64,000 nucleotides of DNA from an uncultured Pseudokineococcus sp. (lineage in GTDB: Bacteria; Actinomycetota; Actinomycetes; Actinomycetales; Quadrisphaeraceae): positions 434,001-498,000 of the forward strand of contig NZ_CANMAA010000002.1 in NCBI RefSeq assembly GCF_947495735.1. Direction: 5' to 3'. A program made the position numbers and the translations under genes. The notes beneath the pieces were generated by a model. The model was given only the letters and a program-made list of their open reading frames with translations, was not told the DNA's origin and did not search any database. Within the stretch, counting starts at the first letter, position 1; every line of letters begins with the position of its first letter. Below are positions 1-9,410 of this stretch, in pieces.

Positions 1-877
1 GGCCGCCCGGTTCGTCGCGATCCCCGCCGGTGAGCCCGTCATCGGCGCGGTCGCCGCCGGCGCCATCGGCCTGCTGGTCGTCGCCGCCTGGTCGGTGGGG
101 CAGCTGTCCCGGGTCCGCGTCGCGCAGGAGGCGGCGCTCACCGAGCGCGCCCGCCTGCTGGAGGCCGAGCGCGACCAGCAGGCCGTCATCGCCGCGGCCG
201 CGGAGCGGGCGCGGATCGCCCGGGAGATGCACGACGTCGTCGCGCACTCGCTGTCGGTCGTCGTCGCCCAGGCCGACGGCGGGCGGTACGCGGCCCGCGC
301 GGACCCCGCCGCCGCGGTGCGCGCCCTCGAGACCATCGCCGGCACCGGGCGCCAGGCGCTGACGGACATGCGCGGGCTCCTCGGCGTCCTGCGCCAGGAC
401 GACGCCGCGCGCAGGACCCCGCAGCCCGGCTCCGGGGACCTCGCCGCCCTCGTCGAGGAGGTCCGCGCCGGCGGGCTCGACGTCGTGCTCGACGAGCACG
501 GCGAGCGCCGCATGCTGCCGCCCAGCCCCGGCCTCGCCGTCTACCGGATCACGCAGGAGGCGCTGACCAACGTGCTCCGGCACGCGGGCCCCCGCGCCCG
601 GGCCCGCGTCGTCCTGAGGTGGCTGGCGGACGCCGTCGAGGTCGAGGTGGTGGACGACGGCCGCGGGGCGGGCGCGGCGCCGGCGGCCCCCGGCGGGCAG
701 GGCCTCGTCGGCATGCGCGAGCGAGCCGACCTCGTCGGCGGCGCCGTGGAGGTCGGTCCCGTGCCGGGCGGGGGCTGGCGGGTCCGCGCGCACGTGCCGG
801 ACGCCGTGCCCGCCCGCCCGCGCACGGCGACGCCGGCGGGCCCGGCCGCGGACGTCCGCTCCGGGAGCCGCTCGTGA
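1..877 (+). CDS. Sensor histidine kinase, C-terminal part (cut by window edge)
   Basis: Last ~290 codons of a NarL/DesK-class sensor kinase; the start lies left of the window (reading frame begins at nt 2). Visible in order: a hydrophobic helix (about nt 40-100, the last membrane segment), a charged coiled linker (ERARLLEAERDQQA), the dimerisation helix with the phosphoacceptor His in REMHDVVAHSLS, and a HATPase_c domain with the N-box ALTNVLRHA and glycine box DDGRG. The family autophosphorylates on His and passes the phosphate to a LuxR-type regulator. That partner is the next gene, which overlaps this stop codon by 4 nt (GTGA). The ABC exporter downstream suggests sensing of envelope stress or an antimicrobial compound; this is inference. 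Confidence 0.93.
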   Translation, partial: AARFVAIPAGEPVIGAVAAGAIGLLVVAAWSVGQLSRVRVAQEAALTERARLLEAERDQQAVIAAAAERARIAREMHDVVAHSLSVVVAQADGGRYAARADPAAAVRALETIAGTGRQALTDMRGLLGVLRQDDAARRTPQPGSGDLAALVEEVRAGGLDVVLDEHGERRMLPPSPGLAVYRITQEALTNVLRHAGPRARARVVLRWLADAVEVEVVDDGRGAGAAPAAPGGQGLVGMRERADLVGGAVEVGPVPGGGWRVRAHVPDAVPARPRTATPAGPAADVRSGSRS

Positions 878-1626
878 GCGCCCCCGTGCGGGTCGTCCTC
901 GTCGACGACCAGCCGCTCGTGCGAGCGGGCTTCGCGATGGTCGTCGACAGCCAGCCCGACCTGGAGGTGGTCGGCCAGGCCGGTGACGGCGACGCGGCGC
1001 TGCAGCTGCTCGCGCAGGTGCGGGCCGACGTCGTGCTCATGGACGTCCGGATGCCGCGCCGGGACGGCATCGAGGCGACGCGGGAGCTGACGAGCCGGCC
1101 GGACGCCCCGAAGGTGGTCGTGCTGACCACGTTCGACCTCGACGAGTACGTCGTCAGCGCCATCGGCGCCGGTGCCAGCGGCTTCCTCCTCAAGGACGCC
1201 GAGCCCGAGGACCTGCTGCGCGCCATCCGCACCGTGCACGCCGGCGACGCCGTCATGGCCGCGAGCGCCACGCGCGCCCTCCTGCAGCACGTCGGCCCGA
1301 TGCTGCAGGCCGGCCCCCCGGCCGACGGCCCGGGCGGCGCGGCCCCTGAGGAGCGGGCCGCCCCGGCCCCGACGGTCCCGCCGGCCGACGCCGCCGCGCT
1401 CGCCTCCCTCACGCCCCGGGAGCGGGAGGTGCTCGAGCTCATGGCCCGCGGCGCCAGCAACAGCGACCTCATGGCCCGGCTGTTCGTCTCCGAGGCCACG
1501 GTCAAGACCCACGTCGGCCGCGTGCTGGCCAAGACGCGCTCCCGCGACCGCGTGCAGGCCGTGGTCCTCGCCTACCGCTGCGGGCTCGTGCAGCCCGAGG
1601 ACCTCCTGCGCGACGCCGCGGACTGA
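874..1626 (+). CDS. LuxR/NarL-family response regulator
   Basis: 250-aa DNA-binding response regulator, the probable partner of the overlapping kinase. The start GTG at 874 sits in a GTGA overlap with the kinase stop, implying translational coupling; the frame is open further upstream, but that part is shadow sequence. The receiver domain spans about residues 5-120 with acidic pocket D11/D12, phospho-acceptor D57 (VLMDVRMP), T85 and K107 (FLLKD). The C-terminal LuxR helix-turn-helix (about 175-240) contains LTPREREVLELMARG and the recognition helix SEATVKTHVGRVL. A Pro/Ala-rich linker of about 30 residues between the domains is longer than usual. Likely targets are itself and the ABC exporter genes at 1847-5206. 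Confidence 0.95.
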   Translation: MSAPVRVVLVDDQPLVRAGFAMVVDSQPDLEVVGQAGDGDAALQLLAQVRADVVLMDVRMPRRDGIEATRELTSRPDAPKVVVLTTFDLDEYVVSAIGAGASGFLLKDAEPEDLLRAIRTVHAGDAVMAASATRALLQHVGPMLQAGPPADGPGGAAPEERAAPAPTVPPADAAALASLTPREREVLELMARGASNSDLMARLFVSEATVKTHVGRVLAKTRSRDRVQAVVLAYRCGLVQPEDLLRDAAD

Positions 1627-1772
1627 CACCGCGACGTCCGACCACGGTCTGACGTCGCACCGCCGCTCGCGCGCAGGGCGACCCGGGCGTCGTCCCGGCG
1701 GCGGACGTACCACGCCGCGGCGCGGGCCGCGGAGCAGACCAGCGGCCGACGCGGGCGCCGCGGTCGGCCTCC

Positions 1773-1778
1773 TAGCGT
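1773..1778 (+). promoter_or_regulatory. Putative -10 box of the ABC exporter genes
   Basis: TAGCGT hexamer in the 220-nt gap after the response regulator. It would start a transcript about 60 nt before the GTG at 1847, leaving room for the AGGAGG site at 1837-1842. No convincing -35 is visible. Confidence 0.4.
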
Positions 1779-1846
1779 CGAGACGTCCACCGGGACAGCC
1801 GCCTCCGAGGAGGAGGACGTCCCGCTCGCCGCACCCAGGAGGCCCC

Positions 1847-2647
1847 GTGCGCCCCGCCCCGCCCACCTCGACGACCACCCTCGACCCGGGTGCCGGGCAC
1901 CGCGCCGCGCCCGACGACGTCACCACGGCGGCCGTGCGCGCCGAGGGCCTCACCAAGGTGCACGGGCGCGGCGACGCAGCCGTCACCGCGCTCGACGGCG
2001 TGGACGTGTGCGTGGGCCGGGGCACCTTCACCGCCGTGATGGGCCCCTCGGGCTCGGGCAAGTCGACGCTGCTGCACTGCCTCGCCGGGCTCGACACGGC
2101 GTCGTCGGGCCGCGCGTGGGTCGGGTCCACCGAGATCACCGGGCTCCGGGAGAAGCAGCTCACCCGGCTGCGGCGCGACCGCATCGGCTTCGTCTTCCAG
2201 GCCTTCAACCTCCTCCCCGTCCTGACGGCGCGCGAGAACGCCGTCCTCCCCCTGTCGCTCGCCGGCCGCGAGCCCGACCCGGCGTGGTTCGCCGAGGTCA
2301 CGGGCCGGCTCGGCCTGGCCGACCGGCTGCACCACCGCCCGTCGGAGATGTCCGGCGGCCAGCAGCAGCGCGTCGCCGTGGCCCGCGCCCTCCTGCCGCG
2401 CCCGGACGTCGTCTTCGCCGACGAGCCCACCGGCAACCTGGACTCCCGCGCCGGCGCCGAGGTGCTGTCGCTGCTGCGCAGCGCCGTCCGCGAGACCGGC
2501 CAGACCGTCGTCATGGTCACGCACGACCCGGTCGCGGCGTCGTACGCCGAGCGCGTCGTGCTCCTGGCCGACGGCCGGCTCGCGGGCGAGGTCCACGACC
2601 CCACCGCCGAGACCGTCCTGTCCGCGCTCGCCGCCCTGGGGGGCTGA
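1847..2647 (+). CDS. ABC transporter ATP-binding protein (LolD/MacB type)
   Basis: 266-aa nucleotide-binding subunit of an FtsX/MacB-class ABC exporter. GTG 1847 was chosen because AGGAGG at 1837-1842 precedes it and homology starts soon after; the frame is open far upstream. Motifs in order: Walker A GPSGSGKST, Q-loop FVFQAFNLLPVLTARENA (typical of the LolD/MacB group), signature MSGGQQQRVAVARAL, Walker B VVFADEPTGNLD and H-loop VTHD. The protein powers the permease, which begins 3 nt after this stop. The order kinase-regulator-ATPase-permease resembles BceRS-BceAB-type resistance modules, although this kinase is of the NarL rather than the BceS class. Confidence 0.95.
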   Translation: MRPAPPTSTTTLDPGAGHRAAPDDVTTAAVRAEGLTKVHGRGDAAVTALDGVDVCVGRGTFTAVMGPSGSGKSTLLHCLAGLDTASSGRAWVGSTEITGLREKQLTRLRRDRIGFVFQAFNLLPVLTARENAVLPLSLAGREPDPAWFAEVTGRLGLADRLHHRPSEMSGGQQQRVAVARALLPRPDVVFADEPTGNLDSRAGAEVLSLLRSAVRETGQTVVMVTHDPVAASYAERVVLLADGRLAGEVHDPTAETVLSALAALGG

Positions 2648-2650
2648 GAC

Positions 2651-5206
2651 GTGCTGCGCCTGACCCTCGCCCAGCTCCGCCACCACTGGGGGCGCCTGCT
2701 CGCGAGCGCCACCGCCGTCGTCATCGCGGTCGCCTTCGTCGTCGTCACGCTCGTCGGGGGGTCCACCGCCTCGGCCACCGTCCGCGCCGCCCTCGCGGCG
2801 CCCTTCGTCCCCGCCGCCGCCGTGGTCGAGGCTCCCGTCGACCTCCTCCCCGAGGACGTCGACGACCCCTACGCCGCCGCGCCGTCGCTGGCCGGCGCGG
2901 TCGACGCGGTCAGGGCCGTGGACGGCGTCACCGCGGTCGCGCTGGACACCGAGGCCTACGCCACGGCCGCCGTCGGCGACGACGGCGCCTCGACCTCCGC
3001 CCAGGTCCGCACGGTCGAGCCGGCGGGGTCGCCGCTGCGCTGGCAGCGCCTCTCGGAGGGGAGGCTGCCGGAGCGCACGGGGGAGGTCGCGGTGAGCGAC
3101 CGCCTCGACGTCGCACCGGGCGGCACCGTCACCGTCGTCCCCGAGGCGCCGCCGGCGACGTCGGAGGACGACGTCCCCGCCGAGCCCGCCCCCGAGGAGC
3201 TCGCCGTGGTCGGGGTCCTCGACACCGGGGGCGACCCGATGGCCTCCCTCATGCCGCAGCTGCACGTCACCGCCGAGCAGGTCGCCGCCTGGGGCTCGGG
3301 GAGCGCCCAGGCCCTGCGCGTCGCGGCGGCCGACGGCACCGACCCCGACGCCCTCGTGCCGGCGGTCCAGGCCGCCGCCGAGGACGCCCTCGGAGTCCCC
3401 GCGCCCGCCCTGACGGCCGAGGCGCACACCGACCAGCTCGTCGATGACGCGACGGGCGGTGCGCTGCAGCTCTTCTCGGTTCTCCTGGCCTTCGCGGTGG
3501 TCGCCGTCCTCGTCGCCGGCCTCGTCATCGCGAACACCTTCGCGGTGCTGCTCGCCCAGCGGACGCGCGAGCTCGCGCTGCTGCGCTGCGTCGGCGCCCT
3601 GCGCAGCCAGCTCCGGCGCGGGGTGCTCCTCGAGGCGCTCGGCACCGGGCTCGCCGCCTCGGCGCTGGGCACCGCGCTCGGGGTCGCGCTGGTGGCCCTC
3701 GGCTCGGCGGTGGTCGGTCGCCTCGACTCCCCCGTCCCGCTGGCGGACCTGTCGGTGCCGTGGTGGGCGCTGCTGACGGGCGTGGTCCTCGGCACCGTCG
3801 TCACCGTCGCCGCCGCGACGAGCCCCGCGCGGGTCGCGACGCGGGTGGCTCCCCTGGCCGCGCTGCGCCCGCTCGACCCCGTGCCGCTGCGCTCGCGCGG
3901 AGGCGTGCTGCGCCTGGTGCTCGGGCTCGTGCTCCTCGTGCCCGGGGCCGCGCTGCTCGCGTACGCCTCGGTCGCGGGCGAGCTGCTCGTGGGCGTCGCG
4001 GCGGGCGTGCCGACCTTCCTCGGCGTCGTCCTGCTCTGCCAGCGCGCGATCCCCGCGGCCGTCGGGCTCGCCGGCCGGCTGCTCGCCCGGGTCGGAGGCG
4101 TGCCCGGGCGCCTGGCCGCCCGCAACTCCGTGCGCGTCCCCCGCCGGACCGCGGCGACGGCGACGGCGCTGCTGGTCGGCGTCACGCTGGTGAGCACCTT
4201 CGTCGTCGGCGCGGCCTCCGTCCGCGCCACGACGACGACCGAGCTCGAGGCGCAGTACCCCGCGGACGTCCAGGTCGTCTCGCCGGGCGGGCCCTACGAG
4301 GACGCCGGCCTGCCCGCCGAGCTCCTCGAGCAGGTCGCCGGCACGCCCGGTGTCACCGGCGCCGCCGCGGTGACCGGCGGGCTCGTCGAGCTCGGCGAGG
4401 TCCCCGACGAGGCGGTCCTGGGTCTGCCCGCCGCCGTCGACGGCGTCGTCCGCTCCTCCACGGCCGTCGCCCCCGCCGAGGGCGAGGTGCGCGTCGGCCC
4501 CGGCTACGCCGAGGTCAACGGCCTGGCCGACGGCGACGTCGTCACCGCCACGGGCACGGCCTCCGCCGTCGATCTCGTCGTCCGCGTGGACGGGCGCAGC
4601 GACTACCCCGTCGTCGCCGCCGCCGAGCTGGAGCGGCTGCTCGGCGCCCCGCCCGTCGTCGAGGTCTGGGCGTCGATCGACGACCCGGACGGCGCCGCGG
4701 CGTCGGAGACCGTCGACGCCCTGACCGCCACGGCGTCCGCCGTCGCCCCGGACTCCTACGTCGCGGGCGCGGTGCTCGTGCGCCAGGGGCTGGACCAGGT
4801 CCTCGACGTCCTGCTCCTGGTCGTCACGGGGCTGCTCGGCGTGGCCGTCGTCATCGCGCTCGTCGGCGTCGGCAACACCCTGGCGCTGTCCGTCGTCGAG
4901 CGCCGCCAGGAGCTCGGGCTCCTGCGGGCGCTGGGCCAGCCGGCCGGCGACGTCCGCAGGACCCTCCTGTGGGAGGCGGGCCTGGTGGCCGGGGTGGCCT
5001 CCGTCCTCGGCGTCGGCCTCGGCGTCGTCTTCGGGCTGGCCGGGACGGCCTCCGCCCTCGCCGCCCAGGCGCCGATCGTGCTCGACGTGCCGTGGCTGCA
5101 GGTCGCGGCGGTCGTCGTCGTCGCGACGGCGGCGGGGATGGCCGCCTCCCTCCTCCCGGCGCGGCGCGCGGCCCGCACGCCCCCGGTCGCGGCGATGGCG
5201 GCCTGA
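2651..5206 (+). CDS. FtsX-like ABC transporter permease
   Basis: 851-aa membrane subunit of the exporter. It has an N-terminal transmembrane helix (about residues 15-40), a ~200-residue extracytoplasmic MacB-like domain, then an FtsX core of three helices (about 260-400) with the family signature LLAQRTRELALLRCVGA. A middle pair of helices follows, then a second extracytoplasmic domain and a second FtsX core ending in LSVVERRQELGLLRALGQ. This duplicated layout (about 8-10 helices, ~850 aa) is the usual single-chain form in actinomycetes. GTG 2651 follows the ATPase stop by 3 nt. Substrate unknown; lipid, peptide or antibiotic export are the family norms. Confidence 0.94.
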   Translation: MLRLTLAQLRHHWGRLLASATAVVIAVAFVVVTLVGGSTASATVRAALAAPFVPAAAVVEAPVDLLPEDVDDPYAAAPSLAGAVDAVRAVDGVTAVALDTEAYATAAVGDDGASTSAQVRTVEPAGSPLRWQRLSEGRLPERTGEVAVSDRLDVAPGGTVTVVPEAPPATSEDDVPAEPAPEELAVVGVLDTGGDPMASLMPQLHVTAEQVAAWGSGSAQALRVAAADGTDPDALVPAVQAAAEDALGVPAPALTAEAHTDQLVDDATGGALQLFSVLLAFAVVAVLVAGLVIANTFAVLLAQRTRELALLRCVGALRSQLRRGVLLEALGTGLAASALGTALGVALVALGSAVVGRLDSPVPLADLSVPWWALLTGVVLGTVVTVAAATSPARVATRVAPLAALRPLDPVPLRSRGGVLRLVLGLVLLVPGAALLAYASVAGELLVGVAAGVPTFLGVVLLCQRAIPAAVGLAGRLLARVGGVPGRLAARNSVRVPRRTAATATALLVGVTLVSTFVVGAASVRATTTTELEAQYPADVQVVSPGGPYEDAGLPAELLEQVAGTPGVTGAAAVTGGLVELGEVPDEAVLGLPAAVDGVVRSSTAVAPAEGEVRVGPGYAEVNGLADGDVVTATGTASAVDLVVRVDGRSDYPVVAAAELERLLGAPPVVEVWASIDDPDGAAASETVDALTATASAVAPDSYVAGAVLVRQGLDQVLDVLLLVVTGLLGVAVVIALVGVGNTLALSVVERRQELGLLRALGQPAGDVRRTLLWEAGLVAGVASVLGVGLGVVFGLAGTASALAAQAPIVLDVPWLQVAAVVVVATAAGMAASLLPARRAARTPPVAAMAA

Positions 5207-5241
5207 CGCCGGCGGTCGGGGACGTCCCCCGGCGCGGTGCC

Positions 5242-5280
5242 GGGGCGGTGGTGCGGCGCAGGGGGCCGCACCACCGCCCC
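5242..5280 (+). terminator. Strong hairpin after the ABC permease
   Basis: Perfect 16-bp inverted repeat (5242-5257 with 5265-5280, 7-nt loop) with a GC-only stem, 35 nt after the permease stop. There is no U-tract, as is common for actinomycete terminators. Confidence 0.7.
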
Positions 5281-5335
5281 CGCCCCGTCGCCGCGGGCGG
5301 GCCCCGACCGGCTCGGCGAGGAGCAGGATGGCGCC

Positions 5336-5983
5336 GTGGACGAGCAGCCCGCCGGGGCGGACGTGGTCGAGGTCGCCGACGAGGCGGAGCTGCGAGCGCT
5401 CGTGGGCGAGCCGTCGGCCGGCGCCGTGCGCAAGGAGCGCGACCGCCTGCACGACCTCGACCGGCAGTGGCTCGCGGCCTCGCCGTTCTGGCTGCTGGCG
5501 ACGTCCGGCGCCGACGGCACGTGCGACGTCTCCCCCAAGGGCGACCCGGCCGGGTCCGTGCTCGTGCTGGACGACCGGACGGTCGCCCTGGCCGAGCGGC
5601 CCGGCAACCGGCGCGTCGACGGCTTCCGCAACGTCCTCGCCAACCCGCACGTGGACCTGCTCTTCCTCCTCCCGGGCCGCGGCGACACGCTGCGCGTCAA
5701 CGGCCGCGCCCGCCTGGTGCGCGACGCCCCCTGGTTCGCAGAGCTCGTGGTGCGCGAGCACCGCCCGCAGCTGGCCCTGCTCGTCGAGGTCGAGCAGGTC
5801 TTCCACCACTGCTCCAAGGCCTTCCTGCGCTCGCGGCTGTGGGAGCCGGACTCCTGGGACCCGGGCGCCGTGCCCGCCCGCCGGCAGATCGCCCGGGCGC
5901 TCGAGCGACCCGACGCCGCGCTCGAGGAGCTCGAGGCCTACTACGGGCCCGCCTACGCCGACGGCCTCTACCGCACCTCCTGA
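5336..5983 (+). CDS. Pyridoxamine 5'-phosphate oxidase-family FMN-binding protein
   Basis: 215-aa split-barrel flavoprotein of the MSMEG_1061/DR_2398-type PPOX subfamily. Diagnostic stretches are CDVSPKGDPAGSVLVLDD, AERPGNRRVDGFRN and GDTLRVNGRARLV. These match the FMN-binding barrel, and the C-terminal helix region (FHHCSKAFLRSRLW) is also conserved in this subfamily. The family binds FMN and is thought to perform small-molecule redox reactions; the substrate is not known. GTG 5336 is preceded by a purine-rich GAGGAGCAGGA stretch at suitable distance. The gene sits alone between a terminator and the peptidase gene, so neighbours give no hint of its role. Confidence 0.85.
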   Translation: MDEQPAGADVVEVADEAELRALVGEPSAGAVRKERDRLHDLDRQWLAASPFWLLATSGADGTCDVSPKGDPAGSVLVLDDRTVALAERPGNRRVDGFRNVLANPHVDLLFLLPGRGDTLRVNGRARLVRDAPWFAELVVREHRPQLALLVEVEQVFHHCSKAFLRSRLWEPDSWDPGAVPARRQIARALERPDAALEELEAYYGPAYADGLYRTS

Positions 5984-6062
5984 CCTCCCCGCCGCGGACG
6001 TGGTCGCGAGCGGGCGGACGCGCAGCGCCCCCGCCGCGCAGGGCGCACGTACCGTGCGGCTC

Positions 6063-8285
6063 GTGACCTCCCCCGGTGACCTCCCCCTCCTCGGCCCCGA
6101 GGCGTCGGCCTCGCCCCGGCCGTACCCGCCCGCGCGCCGGGACGACGTCGTCGAGGAGCTGGCCGTCGGCGGCTCGACCGTCGGCGTGGCCGACCCCTAC
6201 CGCTGGCTCGAGGACGCCGACGCCGAGGACACCCGCGCCTGGTCCGCCCAGCAGGACGCCCTGCTCGCCGAGCACCGCGCCGGGTGGGCGGGCCGGGACG
6301 AGGTCCAGGGGCGGCTGAGGGACCTGCTCGCGGCCGGCAGCGTCGGCGTGCCGGTCTGGCGCGGCGCGCGCCGCTTCTCGGTGCGGCGCGACCCCGGCGC
6401 CGAGCACGCCGTCCTCCTCCTGCGCGAGCCCGCGGACCCCGCGAGCCCGGACGGCGCGCAGGTCGAGCGGCTCCTGGTCGACCCCGCCGCCCTGGACCCC
6501 CGCGGGCTGACGACGCTCGACGCCTGGCAGCCGAGCGTCGAGGGCGACCTGCTGGCCTACCAGCTCTCCGAGGGCGGCTCGGAGGAGAGCGCCCTGCGGG
6601 TGATGGACGTCGCCACGGGCGAGGTCGTCGACGGACCGCTGGACCGCACGCGCTACTCCCCCGTCGCCTGGCTCCCCGGCGGGGACGCCTTCTTCTGCGT
6701 GCGGCGCCTGGCGCCCGACCTCGTGCCCGACGACGAGGCGCAGTTCCACCGCCGCGTCGTCCTGCACCAGGTCGGGGCGCCGGAGTCCGAGGAGGTCGAG
6801 GTCTTCGGCGCCGGGCGCGACCTGCGCACCTACTACGGCGTCTCGCTCTCGCGCGACGGGCGCTGGCTGTCGGTCACGGCCGCCGTGGGCACCGACCCGC
6901 GCAGCGACGTCTGGCTGGCCGACCTCGGCGAGGGGTCGACGGCCGCGGCCGCTCCCCCGCTGCGGGAGGTCGTCGTCGGGGAGGACGCGAGCACGTCCGC
7001 CCGCGTCGGACGTGACGGGCGCCTGTACGTGAGCACCGACCTGGGTGCCCCGCGCGGCCGCCTGGCGGTCTGCGACCCCTCCGACCCCGGGCCCGCCGCC
7101 TGGCGCGACCTGCTCGCCGAGCGGGACGACGCCGTCCTGGAGGGGTGGACCGTCCTCGACGGACCGGAGCTGGGCGAGGAGCCCGTGCTCCTGGCCGCCT
7201 GGACGACGCACGCGGTCAGCCGCGTCACGGTCCACGACCTCGCGGGCGGGACCCTGCTCCGCGAGGTCGAGCTGCCCGGGACCGGCAGCGTGGGCGGCCT
7301 CGTGTCGCGCCCCGAGGGCGGCTCCGAGGTGTGGCTGACCTTCACCGACCCCACGACGCTCCCGCACGTGCACCGCTACGACGCGCGCACGGGCGAGCTC
7401 GAGCTCGTCGAGGGCCCGCCCGGGGCCCCGGCGTCCGACGGCCCCGAGGTGCCCACGCGGACCCAGCAGCTCGAGGTGACGAGCACCGACGGCACGACCG
7501 TGCGCGTGCTCGTCACCGCCCGCGCCGACGCCCTGGACGCCGACGGCGCGCCGCGGGCCGGCGCCCCGCTGGTGCTCTACGGCTACGGCGGCTTCGGCAT
7601 CTCGCTGCGCCCGACGTGGTCGGCGACGACGCTCGCGTGGGTCCGCTCCGGCGGCGTCTGGGCCGAGGCCGGCCTGCGCGGCGGCGGCGAGGAGGGCGAG
7701 GACTGGCACCGCGCCGGCATGGGCCCGGAGAAGCCGCGGGTGTACGAGGACCTCGAGGCGGCGGCCGACGCCCTCGTGGCGCGCGGCTGGACGACGCGCG
7801 AGCGCCTCGGCATCTACGGCGGCTCGAACGGCGGCCTGCTCGTCGGTGCGGCGCTCACGCGGCGGCCGGGTGCGTACGCGGCCGTCGTGTGCTCGGCCCC
7901 GCTGCTCGACATGGTGCGCTACCAGCTGCACGGCCTGGGGCGGACCTGGGCCGGCGAGTACGGCGACGCGACCGACCCCGAGCAGCTCGGCTGGCTGCTG
8001 GCGCACTCGCCGTACCACCACGTGCGGGCGGACGAGCCCTACCCGGCCACGCTGTTCACCGTCTTCGACGGCGACAGCCGCGTCGATCCGCTGCACGCGC
8101 GCAAGCTGTGCGCGGCCCTCCAGGCGGCGACGTCGCGACCCGTCGAGGAGTCACCCGTCCTCCTGCGGCGCGAGGCCGACGTCGGCCACGGGGCGCGGGC
8201 GCTCAGCCGGTCCACCGCGCTGACGGCCGACGTCCTGGCCTTCCTGGGCGAGCGCCTCGGCCTGGACGTCGCGCAGGTGCCCTGA
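6063..8285 (+). CDS. S9 family prolyl oligopeptidase
   Basis: 740-aa serine peptidase of the prolyl oligopeptidase family, cytoplasmic (no signal peptide). The N-terminal part begins with DPYRWLEDADAEDTRAW, the family hallmark, followed by a seven-bladed propeller region (about 60-460) that limits access to short peptides. The C-terminal alpha/beta-hydrolase domain carries nucleophile Ser in IYGGSNGGLL, Asp in FDGDSRVDPLHA and His in ADVGHGA. GTG 6063 was preferred over GTG 6054 because TACCGT (6050-6055) lies 7 nt ahead with no ribosome-binding site, the leaderless arrangement seen repeatedly in this window. Expected role: cleavage of proline-containing oligopeptides in peptide turnover. Confidence 0.92.
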   Translation: MTSPGDLPLLGPEASASPRPYPPARRDDVVEELAVGGSTVGVADPYRWLEDADAEDTRAWSAQQDALLAEHRAGWAGRDEVQGRLRDLLAAGSVGVPVWRGARRFSVRRDPGAEHAVLLLREPADPASPDGAQVERLLVDPAALDPRGLTTLDAWQPSVEGDLLAYQLSEGGSEESALRVMDVATGEVVDGPLDRTRYSPVAWLPGGDAFFCVRRLAPDLVPDDEAQFHRRVVLHQVGAPESEEVEVFGAGRDLRTYYGVSLSRDGRWLSVTAAVGTDPRSDVWLADLGEGSTAAAAPPLREVVVGEDASTSARVGRDGRLYVSTDLGAPRGRLAVCDPSDPGPAAWRDLLAERDDAVLEGWTVLDGPELGEEPVLLAAWTTHAVSRVTVHDLAGGTLLREVELPGTGSVGGLVSRPEGGSEVWLTFTDPTTLPHVHRYDARTGELELVEGPPGAPASDGPEVPTRTQQLEVTSTDGTTVRVLVTARADALDADGAPRAGAPLVLYGYGGFGISLRPTWSATTLAWVRSGGVWAEAGLRGGGEEGEDWHRAGMGPEKPRVYEDLEAAADALVARGWTTRERLGIYGGSNGGLLVGAALTRRPGAYAAVVCSAPLLDMVRYQLHGLGRTWAGEYGDATDPEQLGWLLAHSPYHHVRADEPYPATLFTVFDGDSRVDPLHARKLCAALQAATSRPVEESPVLLRREADVGHGARALSRSTALTADVLAFLGERLGLDVAQVP

Positions 8286-8324
8286 CGCCCGACCGCCGAC
8301 CGACGAGCGGCAGGGCCGACGAGT

Positions 8325-8370
8325 GCGACGAAGCGCAGGTCTGAGGCGGCTCAGACCTGCGCTTCGTCGC
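8325..8370. terminator. Bidirectional terminator between convergent genes
   Basis: Perfect 21-bp stem (8325-8345 with 8350-8370) and a 4-nt GCGG loop, halfway between the S9 peptidase stop (plus) and the membrane-protein stop (minus). It can serve both transcripts. Confidence 0.85.
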
Positions 8371-8396
8371 TCTCGAGACCCGAGGCGTGGCCGCGC

Positions 8397-9410
8397 TCAC
8401 CGCGGTCGCTCGACCCGGTCCCGGGCGGCTCGGGCTCGCGCACCTTCCAGCCGGCGACGCAGCTCGCGGGCCTGCTCGTCGTCGTACCCCCACAGCGTCA
8501 CAGGACCGCCCGGCAGCCCGACCAGCTGCGGCGGGCTCGCCCACCGGCTGGGCGGGCGCACCCGGAGGCTGCCGGTCCACGGACGTTCGCGGTCGTCCGA
8601 GTCCCCGGCGACGACGACGCCCGTGGGGCGGAGCAGCACGCGCTCACGCCGACCGGCGAGGAGCCGGACGCACGACTGCAGGAGGAGCACGCCCCCCACG
8701 ACGAGGGGGAGGAGGTGGGGCCCGTCCCCCAGCGCCCAGCTCAGCGCCGTCCACGCCAGGACCACGACGGCGACGACAGCTCCGACGGCCCACGCGACGA
8801 GGGAGCGGGGGCGGCCGAGAGGAGTGGCCAGCACCTGCGGGAGGTCCCCCAGGTCGAGGACCAGGCCGTCCGGCACCGGAGAGCGCGCTCCGCTCGTCGA
8901 GGACGCCCCGTCGTCCGCCTCGGCCGGCACCGAGCTCGTCTTCCCCGAGCGCGCGGCCTCCAGCCGTCGACCCAGCTCCCGGGCGTCGTCGTCCGTCATG
9001 CCGACCAGCACCACGGGCTCGTCGGACGCCCTCGTCCCCCGCAGCTCGGGGTGCTCGTTCCACCGGCTCGACGGTCGGACCTCGCGCACGGTCGACCACG
9101 ACCGGAGACGGCGTCCGTAGCGGAGGCCGTCGTGGCGGCGGAAGCCGGCGGGCTCGAGGCGGAGGTGCGCACGTGCTCCGACGAGCGCCGCACCACCGCC
9201 GCCGACGAGGAGCGCCAGCCCGCCCAGCAGCGCTGCGGTGAGACCGGCGGTGTCGAGGGCCGCACGGACGAGCACCTGCGCGCCGAGCGAGAGGAGCACC
9301 ACGGAGAGGAGGTAGGGCCACCCCCGCCCCGTCGCCACCGGGTAGCGACGGCCGATGCCGTCGAGGTCGACGCGCACCTCCCGGGCGTGGTCCTGCCGTG
9401 CGCCGCTCAC
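8397..9410 (-). CDS. Membrane protein with two tandem TM + PH-like units
   Basis: 337-aa protein of unknown function. Two copies of one unit are visible: unit A about residues 12-160 and unit B about 175-337. Each has a short polar lead (VDLDGIG / LDLGDL), two hydrophobic helices, a beta-rich PH-like segment (RLEPAGFRR in A, LRPTGVVVAG in B), a conserved VRPSSRW/VRPPSRW motif, then an acidic-to-helical tail ending ARELGRRLEAA or ARELRRRLEGA. The third copy is the single-unit upstream gene, whose stop overlaps this GTG start by 4 nt. Predicted topology: short membrane hairpins with the PH-like domains on one face, probably cytoplasmic. I recognise no characterised homologue; the PH-like call rests on pattern only. 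Confidence 0.8.
   Translation of the reverse strand: MSGARQDHAREVRVDLDGIGRRYPVATGRGWPYLLSVVLLSLGAQVLVRAALDTAGLTAALLGGLALLVGGGGAALVGARAHLRLEPAGFRRHDGLRYGRRLRSWSTVREVRPSSRWNEHPELRGTRASDEPVVLVGMTDDDARELGRRLEAARSGKTSSVPAEADDGASSTSGARSPVPDGLVLDLGDLPQVLATPLGRPRSLVAWAVGAVVAVVVLAWTALSWALGDGPHLLPLVVGGVLLLQSCVRLLAGRRERVLLRPTGVVVAGDSDDRERPWTGSLRVRPPSRWASPPQLVGLPGGPVTLWGYDDEQARELRRRLEGARARAARDRVERPR

Noticed and set aside
1772-5809. A minus-strand open frame of about 1345 codons antisense to the ABC exporter
   Set aside because: High-GC shadow: Gly/Arg/Asp-rich low complexity, no domain, and the plus strand carries complete, motif-confirmed genes.
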